42,439 nucleotides of DNA. Source: Candidatus Melainabacteria bacterium (lineage in GTDB: Bacteria > Cyanobacteriota > Vampirovibrionia > Vampirovibrionales > Vampirovibrionaceae). How positions within the stretch are numbered: position 1 is the stretch's first letter; each line of letters starts with the position of its first letter. The DNA lies in the NCBI GenBank assembly GCA_902168245.1, contig CABHPA010000027.1, forward strand, positions 1 through 42,439. The letters run 5' to 3'. The notes beneath the pieces are model-generated. The model was not told the DNA's origin. It saw only the letters and a list, made by a program, of their open reading frames with translations, and searched no databases. This document shows positions 7,255-16,348 of this stretch, one piece after another. A program made the position numbers and the translations under genes.

Positions 7255-8733
7255 TCACGCAATCAGCTTGCTGAACATCCGTGTTGCCATCAGACCGACT
7301 TTTGTATGGTGGTGGGCGGGAGACATCATGTTGATGAGTGTTCGCATAACCGCATCCTCGCTGTTCAACGAGGATAATTTCTGCTCGAACAAGCGCAGCT
7401 CGCTCGTAAAATCGTCAACGCCCTCATGTTCATGGGTTTTTCGAAAGATACTCCTTGCGGTGCCGATATATTGCACACGTTTGGAATCGCCGCTTCGTTT
7501 TGCTGCAGCGACCTGGCGCTGTTGCATGCGGAAACTCGGTGCACGGGATGCTGTTGCGCCAGCATCGGGTATGCGGCCTTTTTCGCTTGATACAGGCAAT
7601 GCGATCCAGTCTCTCAGCAATTGCTGTTCGTATTCGTTGAAAACGCCAAACATCTCCGCGTGTTCCCCCTGAATCAGGCGCCAGAACCTGCTGTGTTCAG
7701 CGGGTTCTCCTCTGACAATCCATCCGGCATCTTCCAGTGCCTTCAGAAATGCAGGAATCTGTTCCGCATCCGAAAGCCAGTCATTGACTGTACGCCCGCC
7801 GACACGGCAATAATCGGAATGCATGTTCTTTCCGACCATCGATTTTTCCCGGAAGACATCAATCACCTCTTTCTCCAGATCGAACGACCGGATAACCGAC
7901 ATGGTGTTCGCGCCAAGATCATTCAACCGATACCCGTCTGCCACACGGCGATAGAAAAGTTCGGCATCACCGACCAACGGTTGCAATTGTTGCAGACTGG
8001 CGAGTGCCTTGTGAGCATGGCCGGTCGCAGCATTGTCGATGGTGATATGCAACGTGAAATAGTAGGGATCGATGCCAAGTTCGTTGAGCTCATAGGCAGT
8101 AATCAGCAAATGCAGGGGAAGTTGTTCGTAGCCCAGGTTATAACCAATTACTTCAGGCAAAAACTGGTCGGCTTCATGCGCCAGACAAAGCTGAATCGCA
8201 CCTTGAATGAAATGTTCTTCGTCCAAATCCCGCCACTGTTCGCAGCCATGCGTCGTCAGCAGTTTTTTGTAGAGCACAACGTGATTCTTTTCCGCGATAC
8301 CGTCTCCCAGCTCCTCCAGATAGGTTCGGATCAGTGGAAGGTAGTCGAGATCTTTCCAGCGTGGCAGCAGGCCATACAGCCATGCACCGTCCACCAGCTT
8401 CGTGGGTGCGACAGCCTGCAAGAAGTGCAGTGCATGCGAACGATTGGTAAAAAATCGGCGAGGCGCGCCGCCTTTGCGGACGGAAAGGTATTGCCGATAT
8501 TCTTCTCCCACAGCCGCAGCGCGTTCGTGCATCCATGGAGCGAGATCAGACAGGCGTTCAGGCAACTCGTTGCGTAACGTCCGCGCCTGTGACAGTTGAT
8601 CTTGCAAATATTCTTTTGCTTGGTCCCGCGCCGCGCCGCCAACCTTATCAGCAGCCAACGAAAAATACAGTTGCTTGATGGATTCATCAAAGTTCTTCGC
8701 TTGTGGCTTAAAGGTCCGGACCAGGTTCGACAT
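7255..8733 (-). CDS. Heme-oxygenase-like iron-containing redox enzyme (HDO family)
   Basis: About 492 aa. The middle carries the metal-ligand pattern of heme-oxygenase-like diiron oxidases: YLEELGDGIAEKNH (Glu141 and His151, ten apart), GYNLGYEQLPLH (Glu203), and LHITIDNAATGHAH (His229, Asp233, His239/241). The C-terminal third (CRVGGRTVNDWL, DAGWIVRGEP, EMFGVFNEYEQQLLRDWI) is the extension seen in the family annotated 'iron-containing redox enzyme'. Relatives in the HDO superfamily do N-oxygenation, N-nitrosation, C-C cleavage and decarboxylation. The ATG at 8733 has GAGAGAAC upstream; the frame is open to 8847, almost reaching the UvrA2 gene. It is cotranscribed with the methyltransferase. 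Confidence 0.82.
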   Translation of the reverse strand: MSNLVRTFKPQAKNFDESIKQLYFSLAADKVGGAARDQAKEYLQDQLSQARTLRNELPERLSDLAPWMHERAAAVGEEYRQYLSVRKGGAPRRFFTNRSHALHFLQAVAPTKLVDGAWLYGLLPRWKDLDYLPLIRTYLEELGDGIAEKNHVVLYKKLLTTHGCEQWRDLDEEHFIQGAIQLCLAHEADQFLPEVIGYNLGYEQLPLHLLITAYELNELGIDPYYFTLHITIDNAATGHAHKALASLQQLQPLVGDAELFYRRVADGYRLNDLGANTMSVIRSFDLEKEVIDVFREKSMVGKNMHSDYCRVGGRTVNDWLSDAEQIPAFLKALEDAGWIVRGEPAEHSRFWRLIQGEHAEMFGVFNEYEQQLLRDWIALPVSSEKGRIPDAGATASRAPSFRMQQRQVAAAKRSGDSKRVQYIGTARSIFRKTHEHEGVDDFTSELRLFEQKLSSLNSEDAVMRTLINMMSPAHHHTKVGLMATRMFSKLIA

Positions 8734-8859
8734 CTGTTCTCTCACTATTCGACAGCTCGCTGCGAGCATATGCAGCATTATCGGAAAGAAACGTATATCG
8801 ACATATCGGAGCATTCCCCGCATTGTTGTAAGAAAAGCCGCATGCAATTGTGAGCTTAT

Positions 8860-11454
8860 TTAGTCTGTTGCACTTCCAGTCTTTTCGCCGAGCGGGGGAG
8901 ATCCGAGCCCGAGGATTGATGACGCCATAAAACGTTTGAGATACGGACCAGTACGGCTTTTTTTGTTTCCAGCGATTTGCTCAGGGGTTCCGCAACCAAT
9001 TATTTTTCCGCCTTCATCGCCAGCGTCCGGCCCGATGTCTATCACCCAGTCACTGGCAGCAATGACTCGCATGTCGTGCTCTACAACAATGACGGTATTT
9101 CCAGAATCGACCAGCAATTGCAGTTGTTTGATGAGCCTCTCGACGTCAGCCGGATGAAGTCCGGTCGTGGGTTCGTCCAGGATATAAAGCATCTCGCCTC
9201 GTCGTGCTCGTTGCATTTCTGTGGCGAGTTTGATGCGCTGTGCTTCGCCACCCGACAGCTCCGTCGCAGGTTGGCCCAGGCGCAGATAGCCCAGGCCGAC
9301 TTCCTGCAACATGTGAAGCGACACCTGGACAAGTGGCTCGTCTTTGAAGAAATCACAAGCATCGTCCACCGTCATTCGCAGCACATCGGCAATATTTTTA
9401 TCCTTGTATTTGATCTCCAGTGTTTTTGCGTTGTAACGCGTTCCCTGACACGTCGGACATGGGGTGTAGACGCTCGGCAGGAATAACAGCTCGACCATAA
9501 CCGAGCCCTCGCCTTCACAATGAGCGCATCTACCCTTGGCGACATTAAATGAAAATCTCCCCGCGTCATATTTTCGGGAACGTGCGGTCTTGGTCGATGC
9601 AAATATCTTTCGTACGTGATCGAATAAGCCGGTATAGGTCGCCAGATTCGAGCGGGGCGTCCGTCCAATCGGCTTCTGATCAACACGGATCAGTCTGCGT
9701 ATGTTTTCCAAACCGCCGGTGATGCTGCCGCCTTCTGTAACGGGTAATTGTTGTTCCGGCTCTTCTGGATTCTCGTGTTCCTCTTCCAGCGAATGGCCGA
9801 GTGCCGCGGTTACAAGCTCCACCAAGACTTGACTCACGAGGCTTGATTTACCAGAGCCGGATACACCGGTAACGCTTGTGAGAACCCCTATAGGAAAATC
9901 GACGTCCAAGCCTTTCAGATTGTTGCGGGTGACGCCTTCCAGTCTTAACTGACCAATGGCACGACGGCGTGAATCAGGCGTGCTGGAGCCTTGCGCGAAA
10001 AGGTAGCGGCGCGTGATTGATTCATCCACCATTTCCAATCCAGCCGGAACACCGCTGTACAACACGCGTCCGCCGTGCTCCCCGGCTACCGGACCGACAT
10101 CAACGATCCAGTCGGCGTGGCGAATCACGTCAAGAGAATGCTCCACCACAAAGAGAGAATTGCCGGATGCTTTCAAGCGGTTCAATGCTGAGAGCAAGGA
10201 CTCGGTGTCAGCCGGATGCAAACCTGCGGATGGCTCGTCCAGTACATAGACGACGCCAAACAAATTGGAATGCACTTGCGTCGCCAGCCGCAGGCGCTGC
10301 AGTTCACCGGGAGACAAGGTTGGCGTACTGCGCTCCAGGGTCAGATACCCCAACCCCAGTTCAAGCATGACATCCAAACGCGCAACGAGATCTTCAGCGA
10401 TGCGTTGAACGACCACTCTTTTTTCAGGGTGCATGCGATCTTTGCGCAACTGCGGCGCGCTTCCATCGGCATATGCGGCAAATATATTCGCAAGCCGCTT
10501 CAATGGAAGACGGGAAATTTCGGCGATATCGTGGCCTGCGAACTTCACCGCGAGTGATTCCGGTTTAAGACGCTTCCCCTGACACATCGGACAATCTGTA
10601 CCGATCATGTACTGCGCCACGCGCTTTTTCATCAAGGCGCTTTGCGTTGTCGCAAACGTCTGAAGTACATACTTCCTGGCGCCTGTAAACGTACCTTGAT
10701 AACTTGGTTCTTCCTTGCGTCGTAAAGCCTGTTTTACCTCTTGCCGGTCAAAACCTGCATAAACAGGCACGACGGGCTGTTCATCTGTGAAAAGTATCCA
10801 GTTCCGATCCTTTCGCGACATCTTCCGCCATGGCGTATCGATGTCGTAGCCGAGCGTTACCAGAATGTCCCGCAGATTTTGTCCGTGCCACGCGGTAGGC
10901 CAGGCAGCGATCGCTCTTTCACGTATGGTCAATGAATCATCCGGCACCATGGATTTCTCAGTGACATCGTAAATGCGCCCCAGACCGTGACATTGCGGGC
11001 ACGCACCTTCTGCGGTATTGGGAGAGAACGATTCCGCATAAAGCAGAGGCTGCCTGGCCGGATAATCACCCGCACGCGAATAAAGCATGCGTAGCGAGTT
11101 GGATAAGGTACTCACGCTACCGACCGACGATCTCGTCGTAGGGGTGCCGCGCTGCTGTTGTAACGCGACTGCAGGCGGCAATCCATTGACTGCGTCGACA
11201 TCAGGAACCGGCATCTGGTTAAACAGGCGTCGTGCGTAGGGCGATACTGATTCCAGATATCTTCGTTGTGCCTCGGCATACAACGTTCCGAATGCAAGGG
11301 ACGACTTGCCGGATCCGGATATACCGGTAAACACAACCAGTGCGTCTCTAGGGATGTCGAGGTTAACGTCTTTGAGATTGTGTTCCCGGGCACCACGAAC
11401 CTGGACAAAACCATCCAGTATTGGTTGCGACGATAGAGATATTTTTGTTGTCAT
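8860..11454 (-). CDS. UvrA-like ABC ATPase, class II (UvrA2)
   Basis: About 864 aa with two ABC cassettes: Walker A GISGSGKSS and GVSGSGKSS; signatures LSPGELQRLRLA (with Pro instead of Gly) and LSGGEAQRIKLA; Walker B VYVLDEPSAGLHP and LYILDEPTTGLHP. Zinc-type Cys pairs are present (CPQCHG, CPMCQG, CAHCEG, CPTCQG). It is shorter than housekeeping UvrA (about 940 aa) and seems to lack the UvrB-binding insertion, as in UvrA2 proteins linked to tolerance of DNA-binding drugs and lesions (for example DrrC). The ATG at 11454 precedes MTTKISL; the open frame extends 35 codons further without family similarity. It heads the same-strand run with the diiron oxidase, methyltransferase and DNA glycosylase. 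Confidence 0.9.
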   Translation of the reverse strand: MTTKISLSSQPILDGFVQVRGAREHNLKDVNLDIPRDALVVFTGISGSGKSSLAFGTLYAEAQRRYLESVSPYARRLFNQMPVPDVDAVNGLPPAVALQQQRGTPTTRSSVGSVSTLSNSLRMLYSRAGDYPARQPLLYAESFSPNTAEGACPQCHGLGRIYDVTEKSMVPDDSLTIRERAIAAWPTAWHGQNLRDILVTLGYDIDTPWRKMSRKDRNWILFTDEQPVVPVYAGFDRQEVKQALRRKEEPSYQGTFTGARKYVLQTFATTQSALMKKRVAQYMIGTDCPMCQGKRLKPESLAVKFAGHDIAEISRLPLKRLANIFAAYADGSAPQLRKDRMHPEKRVVVQRIAEDLVARLDVMLELGLGYLTLERSTPTLSPGELQRLRLATQVHSNLFGVVYVLDEPSAGLHPADTESLLSALNRLKASGNSLFVVEHSLDVIRHADWIVDVGPVAGEHGGRVLYSGVPAGLEMVDESITRRYLFAQGSSTPDSRRRAIGQLRLEGVTRNNLKGLDVDFPIGVLTSVTGVSGSGKSSLVSQVLVELVTAALGHSLEEEHENPEEPEQQLPVTEGGSITGGLENIRRLIRVDQKPIGRTPRSNLATYTGLFDHVRKIFASTKTARSRKYDAGRFSFNVAKGRCAHCEGEGSVMVELLFLPSVYTPCPTCQGTRYNAKTLEIKYKDKNIADVLRMTVDDACDFFKDEPLVQVSLHMLQEVGLGYLRLGQPATELSGGEAQRIKLATEMQRARRGEMLYILDEPTTGLHPADVERLIKQLQLLVDSGNTVIVVEHDMRVIAASDWVIDIGPDAGDEGGKIIGCGTPEQIAGNKKSRTGPYLKRFMASSILGLGSPPLGEKTGSATD

Positions 11455-11801
11455 CGATTCGTCCGGTAACGATAACTCGAACAAATTGTTGGAGCTTATG
11501 ACGTTAGAACTACGGGGAATCGTAGACAGTGCGTTAGCGAACATTGAACCAGGCGACATCTGACTCTAACGCGTGTCCTGCTGCTGTCACATCCGGTGCA
11601 GGAGGACAGCGATGGCTGCTTTTTACCAAGATCAGATCACGCGAGCGTCACGCATTCGCACATTCGCATAAAGGCAGGAGGGCCATTGGGGGGCCATTGG
11701 GAGCACCCTTGGTCGCGTTTTTGATAAATGTTGGCGGCAACGAATGCTGTAAAAAAAAGGGTTATCGAATTAACGATAACCCTTTAGTTTTTTGCATATT
11801 T
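11455..11801. other. Noncoding stretch between uvrA2 and the island
   Basis: No gene is supported here. It holds the upstream region of uvrA2, a short tandem repeat (GGGCCATTGG twice, about 11678-11700), and near its right end the terminator at 11751-11785. An open frame running through the repeat and the tRNA fragment translates tRNA sequence and is not a gene. Confidence 0.7.
11751..11785 (-). terminator. Probable original terminator of the tRNA, displaced by the island
   Basis: The stem AAAGGGTTATCG / CGATAACCCTTT has a 6-nt loop and is followed on the minus strand by a run of eight T. It lies 17 bases beyond the displaced tRNA 3' end (11802), just where a tRNA terminator would have been before the island inserted. 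It is now 9 kb from the functional tRNA. Confidence 0.85.
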
Positions 11802-11847
11802 TGGTGGGCCTCCCGTGAGTCGAACACGGCACCAACGGATTATGAGT
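11802..11847. repeat. attL: displaced 46-bp 3' end of the tRNA gene
   Basis: Identical over 46 bp to 20873-20918. It starts with the complement of the CCA end and runs through the T-arm to the anticodon loop, after which similarity stops abruptly. It is the original tRNA 3' part moved away by integration. Confidence 0.95.
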
Positions 11848-12109
11848 GCTATCACTATCGCTTCGCGCTAGTTGCTTCCACTGCTCTTTCTCTATCGAAT
11901 CAAAAGGTTAAAGCAGATCGAAGAGAAATACAACCATCGAAATATGCTTCCTTCCACAAACTAGTTGAGCAGAAATTGAGCGGCCTAATTACCGCACATC
12001 TCCAACGGAGGGGGAGGGGGATACCCACCCTTTCATTCTATGCATTGATGCTCAAAAATATCTGCAAAAAATTTTTTTAATAGCACAGTAGTATTTACAT
12101 ACCTATGCA

Positions 12110-14050
12110 TTAGGAAGAGGCATCACTAATAAGACCTTTTTCAAACGCCCCTCCCTGCTTACTAAAACGTTTTACTAAATGAAAATTCTCACCATCGATT
12201 AGTGAATCTGGTATGTCGTTATCTACAACGATAACCTGACATTTTCTTCCCTCTAATTGGGCTTGTGTCGTTACCTCAACAATCTGTTTGAAAATATTTT
12301 CATAAAGCTTAGGATCTGAAACTTCAGAGGTATCTTCTTGAGCCCTATGTCGTCCAATATTTTGGCCGGGCGTATCGATCATCAAAAATGTGGGCAAATT
12401 TCCCGCCTTAGCTAACAAATATTGTAGCCTTGAGACAAACATAGCAATCGATGTAATCGTACGAACACCGCCTGAAGAGGTGTTGTAATAAGATATCCCT
12501 CTAAAATGCGCAGTAAAACGCTTATCGAAATAAACATCATGCACATTTTGTAGACCGCTATGTTGCATATGTTTATTCAATAAATCCGAAAGGTCTTGTA
12601 TGACGTCATCAAGTCCTACTAAACCTTCTTGAACAATTTTTATCGCACGTTTTAGTTTCGCAATGAGTAAAGACTTCATCTCAATCTTAGAACCAATGTC
12701 CACATACTTGTTTGCAATGGCATTGTTTCTCTCAGCCTCAGCCTGACTTAGTCTAATCTGCGTTTTAGAAATTTCGATTGCTTCGATTGAAGCTATAAGA
12801 GGCGAAAGATTGGATATATTATTTTCGTCAAAACTCCTATTCGCCTCTTTCAGTGCCTCTACAAGAGAATCTCTCTCAGCAATTGCGTTTTTTTGCTCTG
12901 CACGAAGCTGGGCCAACATAAGTTGAATACCGGCTTCTCGATTCTTAATTGATTTAATTTGATGATCAAGCTCCGCATCTGCGACAACAGGTGATAGGAG
13001 TTGAAGTTCTGTAGCGCACAATGGACACGGCACCGTTTTATCACTTTCATGCTCGATCTGCATAACAGAGCGAGAAAGCTTTGATAGTTTTAACGCTTCC
13101 AAATCAAATTGATAGGTATTCCCTAGCTTGACTAAATTCTCATATTTTTCTTCGCTCTCAGCGATCATTGATTCCACTTTACGGATATCACTTCGCATTT
13201 GACTAACGGCCTTCGAAATAGCCATGCCGACATCCGTGGATAACGCAACGTCTTTCTTAAGTGCCTGCAATCCATCATCTAATTCTTGTAAATCCGAATC
13301 TTGCAATTCCACCTGATCGTCTAAAGAGCTTAGTCTTTCAACGCTAATATTCACATCTTGCAAAAACTTCTTAATGAACCTCTCGTTTTTTTCAAGATCG
13401 GCCAGCCCATTAGTTTCTTTCGACAATTCGGTTTGCAAACCAGACAGTTTGTCGTCGTAAATATTGAATACAAACTTTTGTATCTCTACATTTTTGCTAA
13501 ACAATGTTGGTGCTTGAAAGTCAAGAAGCGCATCAGAACCTACTCTTGTCTGCTTTAGATACAGTAGCTTCATTAAGTCACGGAAACTTAATCTATCTGA
13601 AGAAGAGCCCTCACGAATGCGCGACTCTTTAATTGCAACTTTCGCGATACCCAGACTATCAAGGATAAAATCCGAAACCCATCCGTCCGGCATAGTATCG
13701 GCTGGCGATGCCGCCATTAACATAGGAAAATTGGCAGAGCGATTTTCAAAAAGGCCTGAATATACTTTAATGGGGCCTTTTTCCGAGAGGATGTCTCGTT
13801 CGAAGGTAAATATCTTGCCGTTGAGATTGACCTCTAAAAATGCAATGCGGCCATGGCTTCTCATTTCCGAATACAGGAGATTGGAATTTTTACCTCCTAA
13901 GCAGTAGTCAATCAAATTTAAAATACTCGACTTTCCTGAATCTAGGTCTCCCCAGATTAGGTTTAGCCCCTCTTCAAATTTAGCGACATACTGATTAATC
14001 GTTCCTTGAATGATCAGGCACTGAACAACAATATATGGACTAGCTTCCAT
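12110..14050 (-). CDS. SMC/Rad50-like ABC ATPase of an ABC-3C-type system
   Basis: 646 aa. Walker A is GDLDSGKSS (34-42). A long coiled-coil middle (about 205-480) is broken by a single zinc-hook-like CPLC (342-345). The signature-like segment is NTSSGGVRT (about 523-531), followed by Walker B LMIDTPGQN (Asp559). The residue after the Walker B Asp is Thr instead of Glu, and the switch His is replaced in VVDND; a DxP form also occurs in related ATPases of this class (DUF3732/DUF2326-like). It overlaps the preceding gene by 11 bp. In ABC-three-component systems the ATPase is thought to sense a nucleic-acid or invader cue and control the effector. ATP-hydrolysis competence here is uncertain. Confidence 0.85.
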   Translation of the reverse strand: MEASPYIVVQCLIIQGTINQYVAKFEEGLNLIWGDLDSGKSSILNLIDYCLGGKNSNLLYSEMRSHGRIAFLEVNLNGKIFTFERDILSEKGPIKVYSGLFENRSANFPMLMAASPADTMPDGWVSDFILDSLGIAKVAIKESRIREGSSSDRLSFRDLMKLLYLKQTRVGSDALLDFQAPTLFSKNVEIQKFVFNIYDDKLSGLQTELSKETNGLADLEKNERFIKKFLQDVNISVERLSSLDDQVELQDSDLQELDDGLQALKKDVALSTDVGMAISKAVSQMRSDIRKVESMIAESEEKYENLVKLGNTYQFDLEALKLSKLSRSVMQIEHESDKTVPCPLCATELQLLSPVVADAELDHQIKSIKNREAGIQLMLAQLRAEQKNAIAERDSLVEALKEANRSFDENNISNLSPLIASIEAIEISKTQIRLSQAEAERNNAIANKYVDIGSKIEMKSLLIAKLKRAIKIVQEGLVGLDDVIQDLSDLLNKHMQHSGLQNVHDVYFDKRFTAHFRGISYYNTSSGGVRTITSIAMFVSRLQYLLAKAGNLPTFLMIDTPGQNIGRHRAQEDTSEVSDPKLYENIFKQIVEVTTQAQLEGRKCQVIVVDNDIPDSLIDGENFHLVKRFSKQGGAFEKGLISDASS

Positions 14051-14525
14051 TCGATACTTTCAGAATACTGTTATGCAGCACGTTAATCGATTTACCCATC
14101 AAGGGAAGAAGTAAACCTATTTCAGCTTCCCACCTTTTTACTAAGTTCACTTCATTGGGGAGATGAACTTCTTTTGGGAAAAAAACCACTTCCCCTTCCA
14201 TTCTTTTAAAACCGATGTAGCTCTTTTTAACTAAAAGACTACAGGTCTTAGCAAAATCCGATACCTCTTGTACGCTGCCGTATTCAATGTTGTCCCTATA
14301 AAGTAGCTCATCCAAGTTGAGGGCTTGCTGAGTTCTACCAAACGTTGTGAGAAATTTTTGCATTACATTCGGATTACACAATAAGAAATCTACGAATGCT
14401 GCTTTTTCCAACGAGACTCCAGAATTAAATTTGGTATCGCGACATAGAAACTTTATGACAGCCCAACGGCGAAAATTTTTTACGTAAAATTCATCGCGAA
14501 AATCAATTACGCCAAAAGTATTCAT
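14040..14525 (-). CDS. Small middle component of the ABC-3C-type system
   Basis: 161 aa, soluble, with no catalytic motif. The N-terminal half looks like a winged-helix-type adaptor (FRDEFYVKNFRRWAVIKFLC, then VSLEKAAFVDFLLCNPNVMQKFL), and a later strand-rich part runs EGEVVFFPKEVHLPNEVNL. Its ATG overlaps the hydrolase stop (ATGA), and its own end overlaps the ATPase start by 11 bp. Size, position and tight coupling match the 'middle component' of ABC-3C systems described by Krishnan, Burroughs, Iyer and Aravind, which bridges ATPase and effector. The assignment rests mainly on context; the sequence alone is not diagnostic to me. Confidence 0.7.
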   Translation of the reverse strand: MNTFGVIDFRDEFYVKNFRRWAVIKFLCRDTKFNSGVSLEKAAFVDFLLCNPNVMQKFLTTFGRTQQALNLDELLYRDNIEYGSVQEVSDFAKTCSLLVKKSYIGFKRMEGEVVFFPKEVHLPNEVNLVKRWEAEIGLLLPLMGKSINVLHNSILKVSNGS

Positions 14526-15712
14526 TCCATTCCCGACTTGATCTTTTCAAAATCCGTATCGTCTGCCCAAACAACTGTTTTTTGCATATTGTTCGCTAGC
14601 TGATGCAGCAAACCTTTTTTATGGAGAAAATTTACATATGCAACGCTGGACTTCAACGCTGCACTATCTTGGGCAGTTATTTCTGCATGGACTTGTGAAA
14701 ATATCTCGTTTGCGGTTACGGTCTTACCGGAAAACTCGTTATATTTTTGTTTATAGACACTCAAAACTTTTTGTTGAAGTGCTCTTAACTCTTCGGCATC
14801 AGATCGATTTGCTGCCTTCGCAATAATCTCTGCGTTGAAGTAACAATCTTTTGCGTCTTCGATACCTTTTGGCCCAATGTCGCATACGATCATCTTCAAT
14901 ACAAAAATCTCTTTATCGTAGTCCGGCGTGGACATAAATGCTGTGGCTGTCGCCATTCGGGACATTTTTTCCTGATACCCGATATTTTTTAGGAAAGCGC
15001 TTATCGCAACATAAGAGATATCTTCAGTAGATATCGGCTTACAAATTGAAGAGTGGTCATGATCGACCGTAGCGCGCTCTGATTTATTAACATTAAAGGG
15101 AACTGCGCTCGTTTTTGGTACGCATTCGTCATGCTGAGCAATCATGTACAGGCATGGCGGCAAATTACTTTTTTGCTGTACCCAATCATTATTTAATTGA
15201 TCTATATACGCAGACAGAGGGACTAGTTCGTTGGCATTAATGTTAATCGGTCCCAATAAAAGCGCGCTCAATGCCCCTTTGTGAGGAACGGCAACGGAGA
15301 CATAACCAATTGGTTTCGGCCCGTGCCCTGATTGGTAATTAAGTACATGATCTTTAGCGACTAGCCCTCCCATACTATGGGCGATTAGAATTACTTTCTC
15401 GTAGCTTTCCAGAGTAAGGCTTAGATACGTAGCGAGCTGCTCACTTAATTGCCTAATTGCCTGATTAGATTTAACTTTTCCTGTGATACCCGGCAGTCGA
15501 TTAATAAACGGGATCTTTCTTGTGATTTTCTGAAAGGGAGCGGAGTTAAAAAAATGAATAATTTTTGTATAGTATTCAAACTTATAGAAATCGAATTCTT
15601 GAACAAGCTTTTCATCTTTTTTTAATAGATCAATAAAGCTCTCTCCCCCTTCGTTTGTCCATGTGTTCCCCCCTCCAGTGAAACCGTGGATAAATACGAC
15701 TGCTGTTTTCAT
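14522..15712 (-). CDS. Alpha/beta-hydrolase effector with ABC-3C-like C-terminal domain
   Basis: About 396 aa counted from the ATG at 15712. An alpha/beta-hydrolase domain covers about 1-250: VVFIHGFTGGGNTW (oxyanion region), nucleophile elbow LIAHSMGGLVAK (Ser113), acid in AQHDECVP (Asp195) and His218/220 in VDHDHSS, so the Ser-Asp-His triad is intact as in lipases/esterases. The C-terminal 140 residues (KMIVCDIGPKGIEDAKDCYF through VAYVNFLHKKGLLHQLANN) are unrelated to hydrolases and resemble the C-terminal domain that tethers ABC-3C effectors to the middle component. AAAGG sits 5 bases before 15712; in-frame starts at 15769 (ATG) and 15799 (TTG) are possible. The likely substrate is lipid, ester or peptide; not determined. 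Confidence 0.82.
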   Translation of the reverse strand: MKTAVVFIHGFTGGGNTWTNEGGESFIDLLKKDEKLVQEFDFYKFEYYTKIIHFFNSAPFQKITRKIPFINRLPGITGKVKSNQAIRQLSEQLATYLSLTLESYEKVILIAHSMGGLVAKDHVLNYQSGHGPKPIGYVSVAVPHKGALSALLLGPININANELVPLSAYIDQLNNDWVQQKSNLPPCLYMIAQHDECVPKTSAVPFNVNKSERATVDHDHSSICKPISTEDISYVAISAFLKNIGYQEKMSRMATATAFMSTPDYDKEIFVLKMIVCDIGPKGIEDAKDCYFNAEIIAKAANRSDAEELRALQQKVLSVYKQKYNEFSGKTVTANEIFSQVHAEITAQDSAALKSSVAYVNFLHKKGLLHQLANNMQKTVVWADDTDFEKIKSGME

Positions 15713-15897
15713 ACCTGCCTTTAGTTTTTGTAAGTACGACTGGTTAATCTCCCCAAACCCGCTTTGCATTTCATTTGTGACAATTTTTGAAGTGTACAAA
15801 TAGTGGAAGATTATGTCTACTAGGCAAGATAAGCATCAGAAGAAGCTCATAGCCCCCCCTAAAACAGGCAATTCATCAAGAGCGTAGATCCGTCTTA

Positions 15898-16083
15898 TCA
15901 ACTGCCTTTTAAATAAGGCGACCAAACCATAACGCACCAAAGAACTATAAAACCATAGGCACCTCCCATCAAAATGGCCCCGGATTTGTTAATTTGCACC
16001 GAAAATTGAGTGAACCTCTCGAGCTGGACCAAGTAGCGAAGACGAGGTGATACGCTCAATTCGAATTCATAAGACATGAACAC
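15898..16083 (-). CDS. Small single-span membrane protein
   Basis: 61 aa, with a likely transmembrane helix in the C-terminal half (about 36-56, AILMGGAYGFIVLWCVMVW) and a polar N-terminus. The GTG at 16083 overlaps the last base of the preceding stop (TAG/GTG), and an ATG two codons later is an alternative. I recognise no family. It lies between another small membrane protein and, after a 185-bp gap, the hydrolase effector, all on the minus strand. A role as an accessory or protective membrane factor of the ABC-3C-like system is possible but only inferred from position. Confidence 0.5.
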   Translation of the reverse strand: MFMSYEFELSVSPRLRYLVQLERFTQFSVQINKSGAILMGGAYGFIVLWCVMVWSPYLKGS

Positions 16084-16316
16084 TATTCTTGATTTTCAAG
16101 ACCCTCAAACTTCTTACTTATTCGCCATCTAAGTATCAAAACCAATACATAACGAACAATTGCGACCCACAAACACAGAATAAGGCCTTGGGAAAGCTCG
16201 CCGGATTTGTAGGACGTCACTAGGATATAAATAAAAACTAGTAGACAACCGTAATTTACTATCGCCAATAATGGACTCATCCGTAGCAGTATTTCTTTAG
16301 CCATCTCTTTTTCCAT
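16083..16316 (-). CDS. Small two-span membrane protein
   Basis: About 77 aa with two hydrophobic helices (LLAIVNYGCLLVFIYILV and LILCLWVAIVRYVLVLIL) separated by a short polar loop, and a charged C-terminus (RWRISKKFEGLENQE). The ATG at 16316 is chosen because GAGAGG lies 8 bases upstream. There is no known family I can name. It overlaps the next downstream membrane gene by one base and follows the lipoprotein gene by 32 bp, so these three probably form one transcript. The hydrophobic hairpin topology is compatible with holin-like or immunity roles, which the sequence cannot distinguish. Confidence 0.6.
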   Translation of the reverse strand: MEKEMAKEILLRMSPLLAIVNYGCLLVFIYILVTSYKSGELSQGLILCLWVAIVRYVLVLILRWRISKKFEGLENQE

Positions 16317-16348
16317 TTTCAATACCTCTCTGGTATAAGGAATAGAAT

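Noticed and set aside
11544..12080. 178-codon open frame over the left island junction
   Set aside because: It translates the terminator, the displaced tRNA fragment and unrelated island DNA in one frame, so it cannot be an inherited gene.
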